In this document: positions 1 through 7,622 of the stretch, piece after piece
Layout of the letters: each line of letters starts with the position of its first letter
How positions within the stretch are numbered: the first letter of the stretch is position 1
NCBI GenBank assembly: GCA_002347365.1
Contig: DDWT01000015.1
Location: 1-16,499, forward strand
DNA: 16,499 nucleotides
DNA from: Actinobacteria bacterium UBA2279
GTDB taxonomy: Bacteria; Actinomycetota; Coriobacteriia; Anaerosomatales; Anaerosomataceae
Direction of reading: 5' to 3'
The notes under the pieces: generated by a model
The model's database searches: none
What the model was told of the DNA's origin: nothing
The model's input: the letters and a program-made list of their open reading frames with translations, nothing else
Position numbers and translations under genes: made by a program

Positions 1-693
1 CAGTTCGTGGCCGATCTTTTGTCTGGGGACGAGATCGCCGAGTCAGACATTCCGCCCAAACCGGCACTACCTTCCGGTGACGCGGTTGAGCCTTCCGAGG
101 AACCCACGGAGTCTGTGGAGCCAACCACGCCCGCGGACACGTCCACGTCCGGGGTCACTGAGCCCACCGTGGTCGCGCCTACAGGCGATCAGCTCGCCCG
201 CATGTTCTGGGAGCAGGCGGCAAGCCAGGAGCAGATAGGCAAGCTCGTGGCCGGCGAGATCTCCAGCTTCAGCCTGGGCGGCGTTTCCAACAACGGGACC
301 ACCGCCAGCGTCCGCGTCACAGCCAACTACAAGGCCGGCGGATCGCTTTCCGGCACCATGGTGCTGCGCAACTACAGCGGCGTGTGGTACTTCAGCTCCA
401 TCACCCGCGACGGCAACACGGGCGCCAGCGTCAAATCCATCCCGGCCGACACCGGCATCACGAGCACCATCGTGGCGCAGACGGCCAGCAACCAAGACAT
501 TCCCAACGCCATCATCAGCGGCGGCTATAAGACCTGCACCATCAACAGCGTATCGGGCGGCTCGGGCACGGCGACCATCGGGATGACGCTTTCCGGCGGT
601 ACCTCGCCGCGCGTCTCCGGCCAGATCGTCTGCGTGAGCAAGGTCATAGGCGGCACGAAGTACTGGTTCATCACCTCGTTCAGACGCTCATAG
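1..693 (+). CDS. Probable exported protein with duplicated C-terminal domain (5' partial)
   Basis: The frame is open to the left edge, so the true start and any signal peptide or membrane anchor lie outside; a GTG at 7 is in frame but need not be the start. Counting from that GTG, residues 11-60 are a low-complexity linker rich in Pro, Glu, Ser and Thr, typical of a spacer on the outside of the cell. Residues about 66-132 and 152-226 are two copies of one unit: a Gln-rich helix, then a Ser/Gly/Thr-rich beta part, ending in an aromatic strand (VWYFSSI and KYWFITSF). The helix-plus-sheet order recalls small cystatin/NTF2-like folds, but I do not recognise a named family. Copy two has two cysteines (177 and 209) that could pair. 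Only 16 bases separate it from the kinase gene, so cotranscription and a role beside polysaccharide export are plausible. Function is unknown. Confidence 0.75.
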   Translation, partial: QFVADLLSGDEIAESDIPPKPALPSGDAVEPSEEPTESVEPTTPADTSTSGVTEPTVVAPTGDQLARMFWEQAASQEQIGKLVAGEISSFSLGGVSNNGTTASVRVTANYKAGGSLSGTMVLRNYSGVWYFSSITRDGNTGASVKSIPADTGITSTIVAQTASNQDIPNAIISGGYKTCTINSVSGGSGTATIGMTLSGGTSPRVSGQIVCVSKVIGGTKYWFITSFRRS

Positions 694-696
694 GTC

Positions 697-702
697 AGGA
701 GA
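697..702 (+). promoter_or_regulatory. Ribosome binding site of the BY-kinase gene
   Basis: AGGAGA lies seven bases before the GTG at 710 and just after the TAG of the preceding gene. It fixes the GTG start, which gives the expected short cytoplasmic N-terminus (MELRDYLNVIRARKW) before the first membrane segment. Confidence 0.7.
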
Positions 703-709
703 ACACCGG

Positions 710-2554
710 GTGGAGCTACGCGATTACCTGAACGTCATCCGTGCTCGCAAATGGGTCATCATACAGGCAGTCGTGATAGTGACGCTCGTGGCGGTAGTCG
801 TCAGCGTCATTCAGGCGCCTTCCTACGAGTCCGAGGCACGAGTCCTGATCGCCGAGAAAGACACCGGCTCCGCGCTCCTTGGCATGTCGCTTTCCGAGTT
901 CAGCCAGCCCGAGCGAGGCCTGCAGACGCAGGTCCAGCTCATGCAGGTGCGCCCGCTGCTGGAGAACACCATCCGCAAGCTCGACCTGGGCATTGCGCCC
1001 GACGACCTCGCGAAGCGCATCACCATCTCCGGCGTGGGCCAGACCAACATCGTGAGCATCAAGGCCACCGACGGCGACTCGCAGATGGCAGCGGACATCG
1101 CCAACACCCTTGCCGAGGAGTTCGTGACCTGGAGCCGCGACTACAAGCGCGAGAGCATCCAGGCCGCCATCAACGAGGTTGAGATGCGCCTGGAAGAGTC
1201 CAAGACCGAGATCTTGGAGCTGGGCAAGCGCATCAAAGACGAAGGCAAGTCTGACGACCTTTCAGCAGAGCTCTCCATCGCTACAGGCGCGTACACCACG
1301 CTTGCCGGGCAGCTCGAGCAACTCAAGATCAACGAGCAGCTCGAGGTGGGCAGCGGACGCATCGTGAGCCCTGCCGTGGTCACAGAAGAGCCGGTGGAAC
1401 CCAGGCCCGTGCGCAACGGTGCACTCGGCCTGGCAGTGGGCGTGGTGTTCGGGTTGGGTATGGCGTTTCTCTACGAGTATCTGGACAACACGATCAAGTC
1501 CTCCGAGGAAGCCGAGGAGTTCTACGGCGCCCCGGTGCTGGGACTCATCCCGGCGGAGAAGTTCGAGAAGGGCGAGAAGCGGCGTCTGACCATCGTGCAG
1601 CATGCCGGTTCGCCGGCTGCCGAGGCGTACCGTGTGCTGCGCAACTCGCTGGACTTCGTCAACTTCGAGCACGACATCAAGACGCTGCTGGTGAGCTCCG
1701 CCGCACCTGCGGAAGGCAAATCCACGGTGGCCGCCAACCTTGCTGCCGGCCTTGCCCAGGCGGGCAAGAAGGTGGCGTTCGTCAACTGCGACTTCCGGCG
1801 TCCCACCACCGATCAGTTCTTCACCGTGAACAACATCATCGGCCTGGCGGATGTGCTGGCCGGTACGAACACACTCAAGGCCGCCTTGCAGCAGCCCATG
1901 GCCAATCTGAACCTGCTCGTACTCACCCCCGGGAAGCTCCCGCCCAATCCTTCTGAGCTCCTTGGCTCCAAGAAGATGGAGGAGCTCATCAGGAGCCTGG
2001 AAGAGTGGGCGGACTGGGTGATCATCGACTCACCGCCGCTGCTCGCTGTTGCCGACGGTGCCGCGGTGGCTCGCTGGGTACACGGTGTGCTCATGGTGAG
2101 CAAGGGTACCGAGTCCACGCGGGACGCCGCACGCAAGGCCCGCGAGATGCTCGACAAGGTGGGCGCTCGCGTAGCCGGTGTGGTGGTGTGGGGTCTTGAA
2201 GGCGGCGCCGGTGGCGGTGGCTACGGCTACTACGGCTACGGTAAGTATGGCGGCTATTACTACTACAGTGACTACTATGCGAATACGCCTGCTGACGACA
2301 AACGGGGCAACAAGAACGGCAAGTCGGGCAAGCCGACCAAGGCGTCAGCGAAGGCAGTGGATATTCCCGCCGAGGGCGGTATCTACATCCCGCCTGTGAG
2401 TCCCGGCCGCAGGTTCCTCCAGGCATTCGGGCGAATCATGACCGGTGTGCTCGTTGCGATCGCGGTCATCGCCATTATCGTGCTAGTGGTGTATTTCCTT
2501 GACCAGGCGATGGGGTGGGGGATCATCGCGATGCTCTCACTCGGACTCGGCTGA
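710..2554 (+). CDS. Wzc-like polysaccharide co-polymerase fused to BY-family tyrosine autokinase
   Basis: Membrane protein (614 aa) expected to set chain length and drive export of the polysaccharide, with autophosphorylation on C-terminal tyrosines. Seen: Wzz-type N-terminus with TM1 about 16-35, an outer part with a coiled-coil-like stretch about 145-205, a Pro-rich segment, then TM2 about 236-256. The kinase domain follows: EX2RX2R at 305-311, Walker A SSAAPAEGKSTV at 329-340 (K337), Walker A' VAFVNCDFRRP at 355-365 and Walker B WVIIDSPP at 436-443 (D440). Residues 505-523 hold 11 tyrosines among glycines, the usual autophosphorylation tail. Two oddities: the first Asp of Walker A' (DxD in the family) is Asn359, and the protein does not end at the Tyr tail but continues through a basic Lys/Gly linker into a hydrophobic segment at about 577-598. 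The family assignment is firm; kinase activity is uncertain because of Asn359. Confidence 0.93.
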   Translation: MELRDYLNVIRARKWVIIQAVVIVTLVAVVVSVIQAPSYESEARVLIAEKDTGSALLGMSLSEFSQPERGLQTQVQLMQVRPLLENTIRKLDLGIAPDDLAKRITISGVGQTNIVSIKATDGDSQMAADIANTLAEEFVTWSRDYKRESIQAAINEVEMRLEESKTEILELGKRIKDEGKSDDLSAELSIATGAYTTLAGQLEQLKINEQLEVGSGRIVSPAVVTEEPVEPRPVRNGALGLAVGVVFGLGMAFLYEYLDNTIKSSEEAEEFYGAPVLGLIPAEKFEKGEKRRLTIVQHAGSPAAEAYRVLRNSLDFVNFEHDIKTLLVSSAAPAEGKSTVAANLAAGLAQAGKKVAFVNCDFRRPTTDQFFTVNNIIGLADVLAGTNTLKAALQQPMANLNLLVLTPGKLPPNPSELLGSKKMEELIRSLEEWADWVIIDSPPLLAVADGAAVARWVHGVLMVSKGTESTRDAARKAREMLDKVGARVAGVVVWGLEGGAGGGGYGYYGYGKYGGYYYYSDYYANTPADDKRGNKNGKSGKPTKASAKAVDIPAEGGIYIPPVSPGRRFLQAFGRIMTGVLVAIAVIAIIVLVVYFLDQAMGWGIIAMLSLGLG

Positions 2555-2564
2555 GGGTTATCGC

Positions 2565-4055
2565 GTGCGTGATCTAAGAGACCATGCGGGCGGTGGGTCA
2601 CGAGTTGCGTCGATCGAGCTGCTGTTGGTTGTCGCGGCCGTTGCTGCAGGCCTTCTTGTCGCACAGACGGGGGTGTTGGCGCTCCTGATGCTCGTGCTTC
2701 TCGTGACTGGCATTGTCGCTGTCTCGGGCGGTCGGTGGGCACTATCCGGGATTCTTACCTGGTTCGCGCTTCTCCCGACGCAGTTCGTGCCCCCTCTGCG
2801 GTTTGCCATCGCCGGTCTCACTTTGGACCCAGTGAAGGTCTTGCTCGTCTGTGTGTTACTCCTCGTATCCTATCAATGGGCTTCACGCGCGCACGGCTCG
2901 CGGGGTGAGTTGCCGTTCGACCTGACGGCGCAGGGCTGGCTGACCGTCGCTTTCGTGGGCATGCTTCTGGTCTCGGCTCTCGTTGCCGATCAGCGCATGG
3001 ATGCGCTTCAGTGGACCGCCCACTGGATCCTGAGCGGACTGGCCGTGGCTGTGATCATTGCTGTATGGCTTGACGGGCGGGGAGAGTCGGGTACGCGAGC
3101 ATTGCTGTGGAGCATCCTGGGCCTGGGTGTCCTAATTGGAGGGTATACGCTCGTTGAGTCCCTACTGCATGCGAATCCGGTGGTCGAGCTCTGGCTTGAT
3201 CTGATTTATCGTGCCGAGAGCACGTTCACCATCGCACGCAGTGCAGCAGGTGCGCTTCCCTACAAGCCGTACCAGGTGCCCTACCGCGCCCTATCTCTGA
3301 TCGGGCATCCTGTGTTCGCCGCTACCATGATGGCACCGGCGGCTGCAGTGGGCGTGGGCGTTGCGGCCACGTGTACAGGATGGCGCAAGGGCATCGCGTT
3401 TCTGGCTGCCTTGGTCGTGGTGGTAGGAATTATGGCCACAGGCACTCGGGGCTCTCTGCTCGCATCGGGGGTGGGCATTGCGACCGCCGTCCTCAGTGTG
3501 GCGCGACCTGGTACGGCGCGAAGAGGCAGGAGAGCCATAGTCGCGATGGGGTTAGCAGTCGCACTTGTCGTTGGCCTGATGCTCTCGGGTGCCATTCCCG
3601 CCATTGGAGCCGCGCAGCGTCTGACGCAGGGCGTCACGTCTTCTGAGTCGTTCGACCATCGGCTGGTGACAGGGACGGCGGCGCTGAGCGTGGCTATTAG
3701 ACATCCTGTGACAGGCGTGGGTGCGGGTGGTTTCCGGCGGGCCTATGCCGTCGAAGTGAGCGGGCTCGACCCCATCTCGTCGATCGAAGACCCTGCCCGT
3801 CTGAGCGTCGACAATATGTACCTACTGGCGGGAGCCGATCTTGGTCTGTTAGCGACTGCTCTTATGGTTTCGCTGATGGTCGGCATGTGGCGCCGCTTCG
3901 GGGCGGAGGAGTGGGGAGAGTACTCACCTGCGTTCCGCGGCGCCGTTGCCGCAGTGGCCGTATCGTGGTTCTTTGCTGATGCCCTGTACGTTGCTTCGGC
4001 GGCAGTCCTGTTCTGGGTGCTGCTGGGCGCATCGGGGCTGGTGCGCGCCCGATGA
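2565..4055 (+). CDS. O-antigen ligase/polymerase family membrane protein (Wzy-like)
   Basis: Hydrophobic protein of 496 aa with roughly ten or more membrane segments, of the Wzy_C/WaaL family. These proteins polymerise lipid-linked repeat units or ligate the finished glycan on the outer face of the membrane. Seen: TGTRGS at about 292-297 after a membrane helix, a large loop after it, and HPVTGVGAGGF at about 380-390, a pattern typical of the Wzy_C domain. I chose the GTG at 2565 because TGAGGG lies seven bases upstream and overlaps the kinase stop; the frame is open back to a farther start at 2499, but that would overlap the kinase by 56 bases. The gene ends in an ATGA overlap with the flippase. 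With the flippase next door, a polymerase role is more likely than ligase, but sequence alone does not decide. Codon use is less GC3-biased than in the kinase gene. Confidence 0.87.
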   Translation: MRDLRDHAGGGSRVASIELLLVVAAVAAGLLVAQTGVLALLMLVLLVTGIVAVSGGRWALSGILTWFALLPTQFVPPLRFAIAGLTLDPVKVLLVCVLLLVSYQWASRAHGSRGELPFDLTAQGWLTVAFVGMLLVSALVADQRMDALQWTAHWILSGLAVAVIIAVWLDGRGESGTRALLWSILGLGVLIGGYTLVESLLHANPVVELWLDLIYRAESTFTIARSAAGALPYKPYQVPYRALSLIGHPVFAATMMAPAAAVGVGVAATCTGWRKGIAFLAALVVVVGIMATGTRGSLLASGVGIATAVLSVARPGTARRGRRAIVAMGLAVALVVGLMLSGAIPAIGAAQRLTQGVTSSESFDHRLVTGTAALSVAIRHPVTGVGAGGFRRAYAVEVSGLDPISSIEDPARLSVDNMYLLAGADLGLLATALMVSLMVGMWRRFGAEEWGEYSPAFRGAVAAVAVSWFFADALYVASAAVLFWVLLGASGLVRAR

Positions 4056-5446
4056 CAGAGCAGCGTGAGCGCGGGTTTATCGACGGTGCATTCGCGATCG
4101 GCTCGGGCACTGTGGCGGTTCGAGCACTGTCAGTGATTCTCGCGATGGGCCTTGGGCGACTTCTGGGTCCGTCCGGGCTCGGTACCTTCTTCACGCTGAT
4201 GGCAGCTGCCGAGGTGGCGGGTCTGATTGCGGATCTGGGCGTTGGGGTCAACCTTTCACGCGCTGTCGGGCCACTCGATGACCGCGATGCGCTGACAGTG
4301 CTCCGCGAGGCTCTCGCGTTGCGTATGATTCTCGCGATTCCGGCAAGCGGGATCTTCTTCGCGTACGTGCTCTCGACTCGTAGCGCGGAGTACGTTGTCC
4401 CGGGGCTTCTACTCGCCGGGTACGTGGCGCTCAACGGCGTCATGGTCGTGCTTCGTCAGTGGGCAATGGGACGGGCGAGATTCTCGGTTGCAGGCCGGAG
4501 TCTCGTTGTTGCCCAGGTCACGCTGGTTGTCTCGGCGCTTACTACCGCAGCGTGGGGATTGGGAATCGGGGGGCTTGCCGCTGCTGAGTGTCTAGCCGCT
4601 GCTGCAGGCTGCGTGTACCTCTTGATGACTCAACGATCCTGGCTTCTTGAGAAGGATTGGGCTGGGCGAGGCGCGCCGCGCGCCAGGAGAATCGGCCGGC
4701 TGCTGCTTACCTCGTTGCCGCTTGGCCTTGCTGGATTGCTCGCCACGGCGTACTCGCGCTTCGATCTCGCGCTGGTGTCATTCCTGGTTGGCGATGCTGA
4801 GGCCGGTCTGTACGGTGCAGCGCTGCAACCGTATCTTGCGTGCACGGCTCTCGCGGGAGTCTTGTACTCGGTGGTCGTGCCTAACGTCGCACGAGCGCTC
4901 CCGTCAGGGCACACGGGAAGCTCCGGGCCCTGGGTGACCGCCACGCGAACGCATGTGATTGGGTGGCTCCTGGCCGCAGTCGTCTACTGTGTTTCGGAGC
5001 TGGCGGTGAGGCTGCTGTACGGCAGGGACTTCGCTGCAGCGGTTCCGGTGTTGCAGGTGATGAGCTTTGCGCTGCCCGCAGTCTTCTTCTCCAACGTCGT
5101 GCTGGGCCGAGCTGTCGGCGAGAAACGTATGTCGCTTGCTCTATGGATCGGCGTCCTCGGGGTCGTCGGCACCATCGGACTTGAGCTAGCTCTCGTACCC
5201 TCAATCGGTTCCCTGGGCGCAGCAACGTCAACACTCGTGGTCGAAACAGCGATAGCGTTGGTTCTCGCTGCCACTGTGCTGAAGAGCCCAGTGCGTGGCT
5301 TCGCATGGGTGTGGGTCCCTGCGACAGTCCTCTCAATCGCAGCTGTGGCTACCCAACGGCTGTTGGGCTGGCCCCCATTGGTGCTCCTTCCGGCTGTCAT
5401 CTCCATTGCGGTCCTTCTCTACCGCAGCGTGAAGAGGCCCGCATGA
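4052..5446 (+). CDS. Polysaccharide flippase (Wzx-like, MOP/MVF superfamily)
   Basis: Integral membrane protein of 464 aa, the usual length for oligosaccharide flippases, with about 12-14 hydrophobic segments. It would move the undecaprenyl-linked repeat unit across the cytoplasmic membrane. Seen: the N-terminal hallmark LGRLLGPSGLGTF at 34-46 and ADLGVGVNLSR at 60-70, both standard in the polysaccharide biosynthesis protein (RfbX-type) family, then a long amphipathic middle and a C-terminal half of repeated helices. The ATG lies inside an ATGA overlap with the Wzy-like gene, and the end overlaps the GT2 start the same way, so translation is probably coupled. The substrate cannot be read from the sequence; by context it is the unit made by the glycosyltransferases that follow. 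Confidence 0.9.
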   Translation: MTEQRERGFIDGAFAIGSGTVAVRALSVILAMGLGRLLGPSGLGTFFTLMAAAEVAGLIADLGVGVNLSRAVGPLDDRDALTVLREALALRMILAIPASGIFFAYVLSTRSAEYVVPGLLLAGYVALNGVMVVLRQWAMGRARFSVAGRSLVVAQVTLVVSALTTAAWGLGIGGLAAAECLAAAAGCVYLLMTQRSWLLEKDWAGRGAPRARRIGRLLLTSLPLGLAGLLATAYSRFDLALVSFLVGDAEAGLYGAALQPYLACTALAGVLYSVVVPNVARALPSGHTGSSGPWVTATRTHVIGWLLAAVVYCVSELAVRLLYGRDFAAAVPVLQVMSFALPAVFFSNVVLGRAVGEKRMSLALWIGVLGVVGTIGLELALVPSIGSLGAATSTLVVETAIALVLAATVLKSPVRGFAWVWVPATVLSIAAVATQRLLGWPPLVLLPAVISIAVLLYRSVKRPA

Positions 5447-6432
5447 GTGACCATTCGGCAACCGGAGTCAGTGTTGTGATTCCTGTATACGGCAACACCC
5501 CAACACTCTCGCTGGTCATCGAGCGTGTAGATGCGCAGCTGGCGCAACTGCAGGTTCCAGGGGAGATCGTGGTGGTGGACGATGCAAGCCCCTCCCCGGT
5601 GATACCGCCGTCGACGCACTCGAAGCTACGTGTGCTACGGAACGAGGAGAACCTCGGTTTCGGTGCGACGGCCAATCTGGGCGTGCATGCATCCGACCAT
5701 GACGCGGTTCTCCTCCTGAACAGTGACATGGTGCTTCAAGACGGTGCGGTCTCGGTCCTGTTGGGGGCGCTTGCTCGTGAGGACTTCGCGGTCAGTCCCC
5801 GCATCGCGATCCGGGAGGAAGAAGGCCCTTGCGAGTCTGTGTCTTACATCTATCTAAGGCGCGGCTCATTCAACGTGGGGCATCTAGGGATGGCCCACGC
5901 GGAACTGCTGCCCGCTGAACCGACGGACATTGCGTACTGCTGCGGCGGAGCGATGCTGGTGTGGAGGGAGCGGTTCGAGCACCTCGGAGGATTCTCGGCG
6001 CTCTTCTCGCCGTATTACTGGGAAGACGCTGACCTCGGTCTTCGCGCGTGGCGCGTGGGTCTGCGTTCACGGGTGGTGCCCTCTGCCAGAGCCGTGCACA
6101 TGCACGGCCAGACTATCGGACGTGCGGACCGCGTCAAGGTCAACGCCATCCGACAGGCGCATCGAATCCTGTGGACCCTTGTCAGTCTCGATGGTGCGAG
6201 GGTTTGGTGTCGGTACTTGGCATGGGCCCCGCTGAGAGTGCCCTATGATGTTCTGAGGGGCTTAGTGCCCGCACCTTCGTTTAAGATCATTGCCGTCAGG
6301 CTGCGCGAGATCCCGAAGCATCTCAGTGCTCGCGATTCTGTGGAGAGTGTTCTCGGCAGGGCGATGACCACACACGAGGTACTCTGTAAGTTCGCTCCGA
6401 TGGCAAAGGCAGGACGGTGGGGGCGGCTATGA
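5443..6432 (+). CDS. Glycosyltransferase family 2
   Basis: Inverting GT-A-type glycosyltransferase, 329 aa, presumably cytoplasmic or membrane-peripheral. Seen: nucleotide-binding start VVIPVYGN at 11-18, VVVDDAS at 43-49, LLNSD at 91-95 in the position of the metal-binding DxD, CGGAML at 167-172, and YYWEDADLGLR at 191-201 with the probable catalytic Glu/Asp pair. The layout resembles rhamnosyltransferase-type GT2 enzymes (NLGFGATANLG at 70-80), which would fit the rml genes downstream; donor specificity is inference. The ATG at 5443 overlaps the flippase stop (ATGA) and has GAGG five bases before it; the open frame back to 5305 lies wholly inside the flippase gene and was not used. Confidence 0.92.
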   Translation: MSDHSATGVSVVIPVYGNTPTLSLVIERVDAQLAQLQVPGEIVVVDDASPSPVIPPSTHSKLRVLRNEENLGFGATANLGVHASDHDAVLLLNSDMVLQDGAVSVLLGALAREDFAVSPRIAIREEEGPCESVSYIYLRRGSFNVGHLGMAHAELLPAEPTDIAYCCGGAMLVWRERFEHLGGFSALFSPYYWEDADLGLRAWRVGLRSRVVPSARAVHMHGQTIGRADRVKVNAIRQAHRILWTLVSLDGARVWCRYLAWAPLRVPYDVLRGLVPAPSFKIIAVRLREIPKHLSARDSVESVLGRAMTTHEVLCKFAPMAKAGRWGRL

Positions 6433-7622
6433 GGGTGCTGGTCGTCTCGAAGATGGCACCGTGGCCCCCGGACAGCGGCGGGCGGGTGCGACTCTGGAAC
6501 CTACTGAGGCGGCTCTCTGCCCACGCAGAGGTGATGGTCGTAGCCTTTGGAGAGGACGATCGCGCCGTGGACCAGGCTCGAGCGGCGGGGTTCGACCTCC
6601 TACTGGTTCCCCCTCCGAAGAGGCCCTCGGGGGTCATCGGGCTGCTCCGCCGCGTTGCTGGAAGCCTGTGGGGTCCTCCGACCGAGGTCGCGCACTGGAA
6701 GAGCGACGCAATGACGCAGGCGTTGGCCGAGGCTGTGGATGCATTCCGCCCGGACCTTCTCCAGGTCGAGTTCTACCAGATGCTCCAATACGGTCTTGAA
6801 TGGGTGTCGCACCTGCCGGTCTCGCTGACGGTGATCGACATCGGTTGGGTCCCGGTGCACCGTGCCGCAAGGCTGTCGGAGGGACTGAAGCGTGTGTATC
6901 TCGCTAGGCAGGCGCGTCGAACCCGGCGGTTTGAGGTTGCGGGATACAATAGGCTGCGCGCGGTGTGGGTCATGTCCGAACTCGACGCCTCGGTGTTGCA
7001 GAGTGCAGGGGTCAGATGTCCGTCCAGGGTCATTCCGAACGGTGTGGCTGTCGACGAGATTGCGGTCGTGTCTGCGGGAGACGGCTCGCCACGTGCGCTC
7101 TTCGTGGGGAGTGCACGGCACATGCCCAACGTTGATGCGCTGCAGTGGTACCTCACACAGGTGCATCCCCTAGTGAGGTCAGCCGTCTCAAAGTACACGC
7201 TTGACGTTGTCGGGATGTCGGAGCGGCAGTTCCCCGGGCCGCACCCCGAAGGCGTCGAGTGGCATGGGGTCGTGCCGGATGTCGCGCCTCACTATGACCT
7301 GGCGTCCGTCGTCGTAGCCCCGCTTAGGGTTGGTGGTGGCACGCGCATCAAGATCCTCGAGGCGATGGCGTATGGGGTTCCGGTCGTGAGCACTTCCGTT
7401 GGCATAGAGGGCATTCAAGCGGATACTGGCATCCACTATACCCTTGCGGATGATCCGCAGGTGTTCGCCGCGGCAGTGTGTGATCTCGTGACTGGATCTG
7501 GGCGAGAGATGAGCTCTCGTGCTCGAGAGCTCGTTGAGACACAGTACTCGTGGGATTCTGTGGTGAATGCGCAGATTGCCGGCTACTCGGCGCTGCTCAA
7601 GGAGGGCAAGCGAGGTGCCTAG
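6429..7622 (+). CDS. Glycosyltransferase family 4 (first of four)
   Basis: Retaining GT-B glycosyltransferase of 397 aa. The N-terminal acceptor domain opens with MRVLVVSKMAPWPPDSGG, resembling the GT4 subgroup annotated with exosortase/PEP-CTERM-associated sugar transferases. The donor domain has VIPNGV at 201-206, FVGS at 225-228 and HMPNVDAL at 231-238, then the hallmark PLRVGGGTRIKILEAMAYG at 298-316, with Glu311 as the nucleotide-sugar-binding glutamate. I chose the ATG at 6429 (ATGA overlap with the GT2 gene) over a GTG four codons upstream, whose spacing to the nearest AGGA is only two bases. Sugar donor and linkage are unknown. It belongs to the assembly block, not the rml operon. Confidence 0.9.
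   Translation: MRVLVVSKMAPWPPDSGGRVRLWNLLRRLSAHAEVMVVAFGEDDRAVDQARAAGFDLLLVPPPKRPSGVIGLLRRVAGSLWGPPTEVAHWKSDAMTQALAEAVDAFRPDLLQVEFYQMLQYGLEWVSHLPVSLTVIDIGWVPVHRAARLSEGLKRVYLARQARRTRRFEVAGYNRLRAVWVMSELDASVLQSAGVRCPSRVIPNGVAVDEIAVVSAGDGSPRALFVGSARHMPNVDALQWYLTQVHPLVRSAVSKYTLDVVGMSERQFPGPHPEGVEWHGVVPDVAPHYDLASVVVAPLRVGGGTRIKILEAMAYGVPVVSTSVGIEGIQADTGIHYTLADDPQVFAAAVCDLVTGSGREMSSRARELVETQYSWDSVVNAQIAGYSALLKEGKRGA

Noticed and set aside
3862..4443. 193-codon open frame on the minus strand across the Wzy/Wzx junction
   Set aside because: Composition is Ser/Arg/Pro/Thr-rich without motifs, and it covers two recognised membrane-protein genes.
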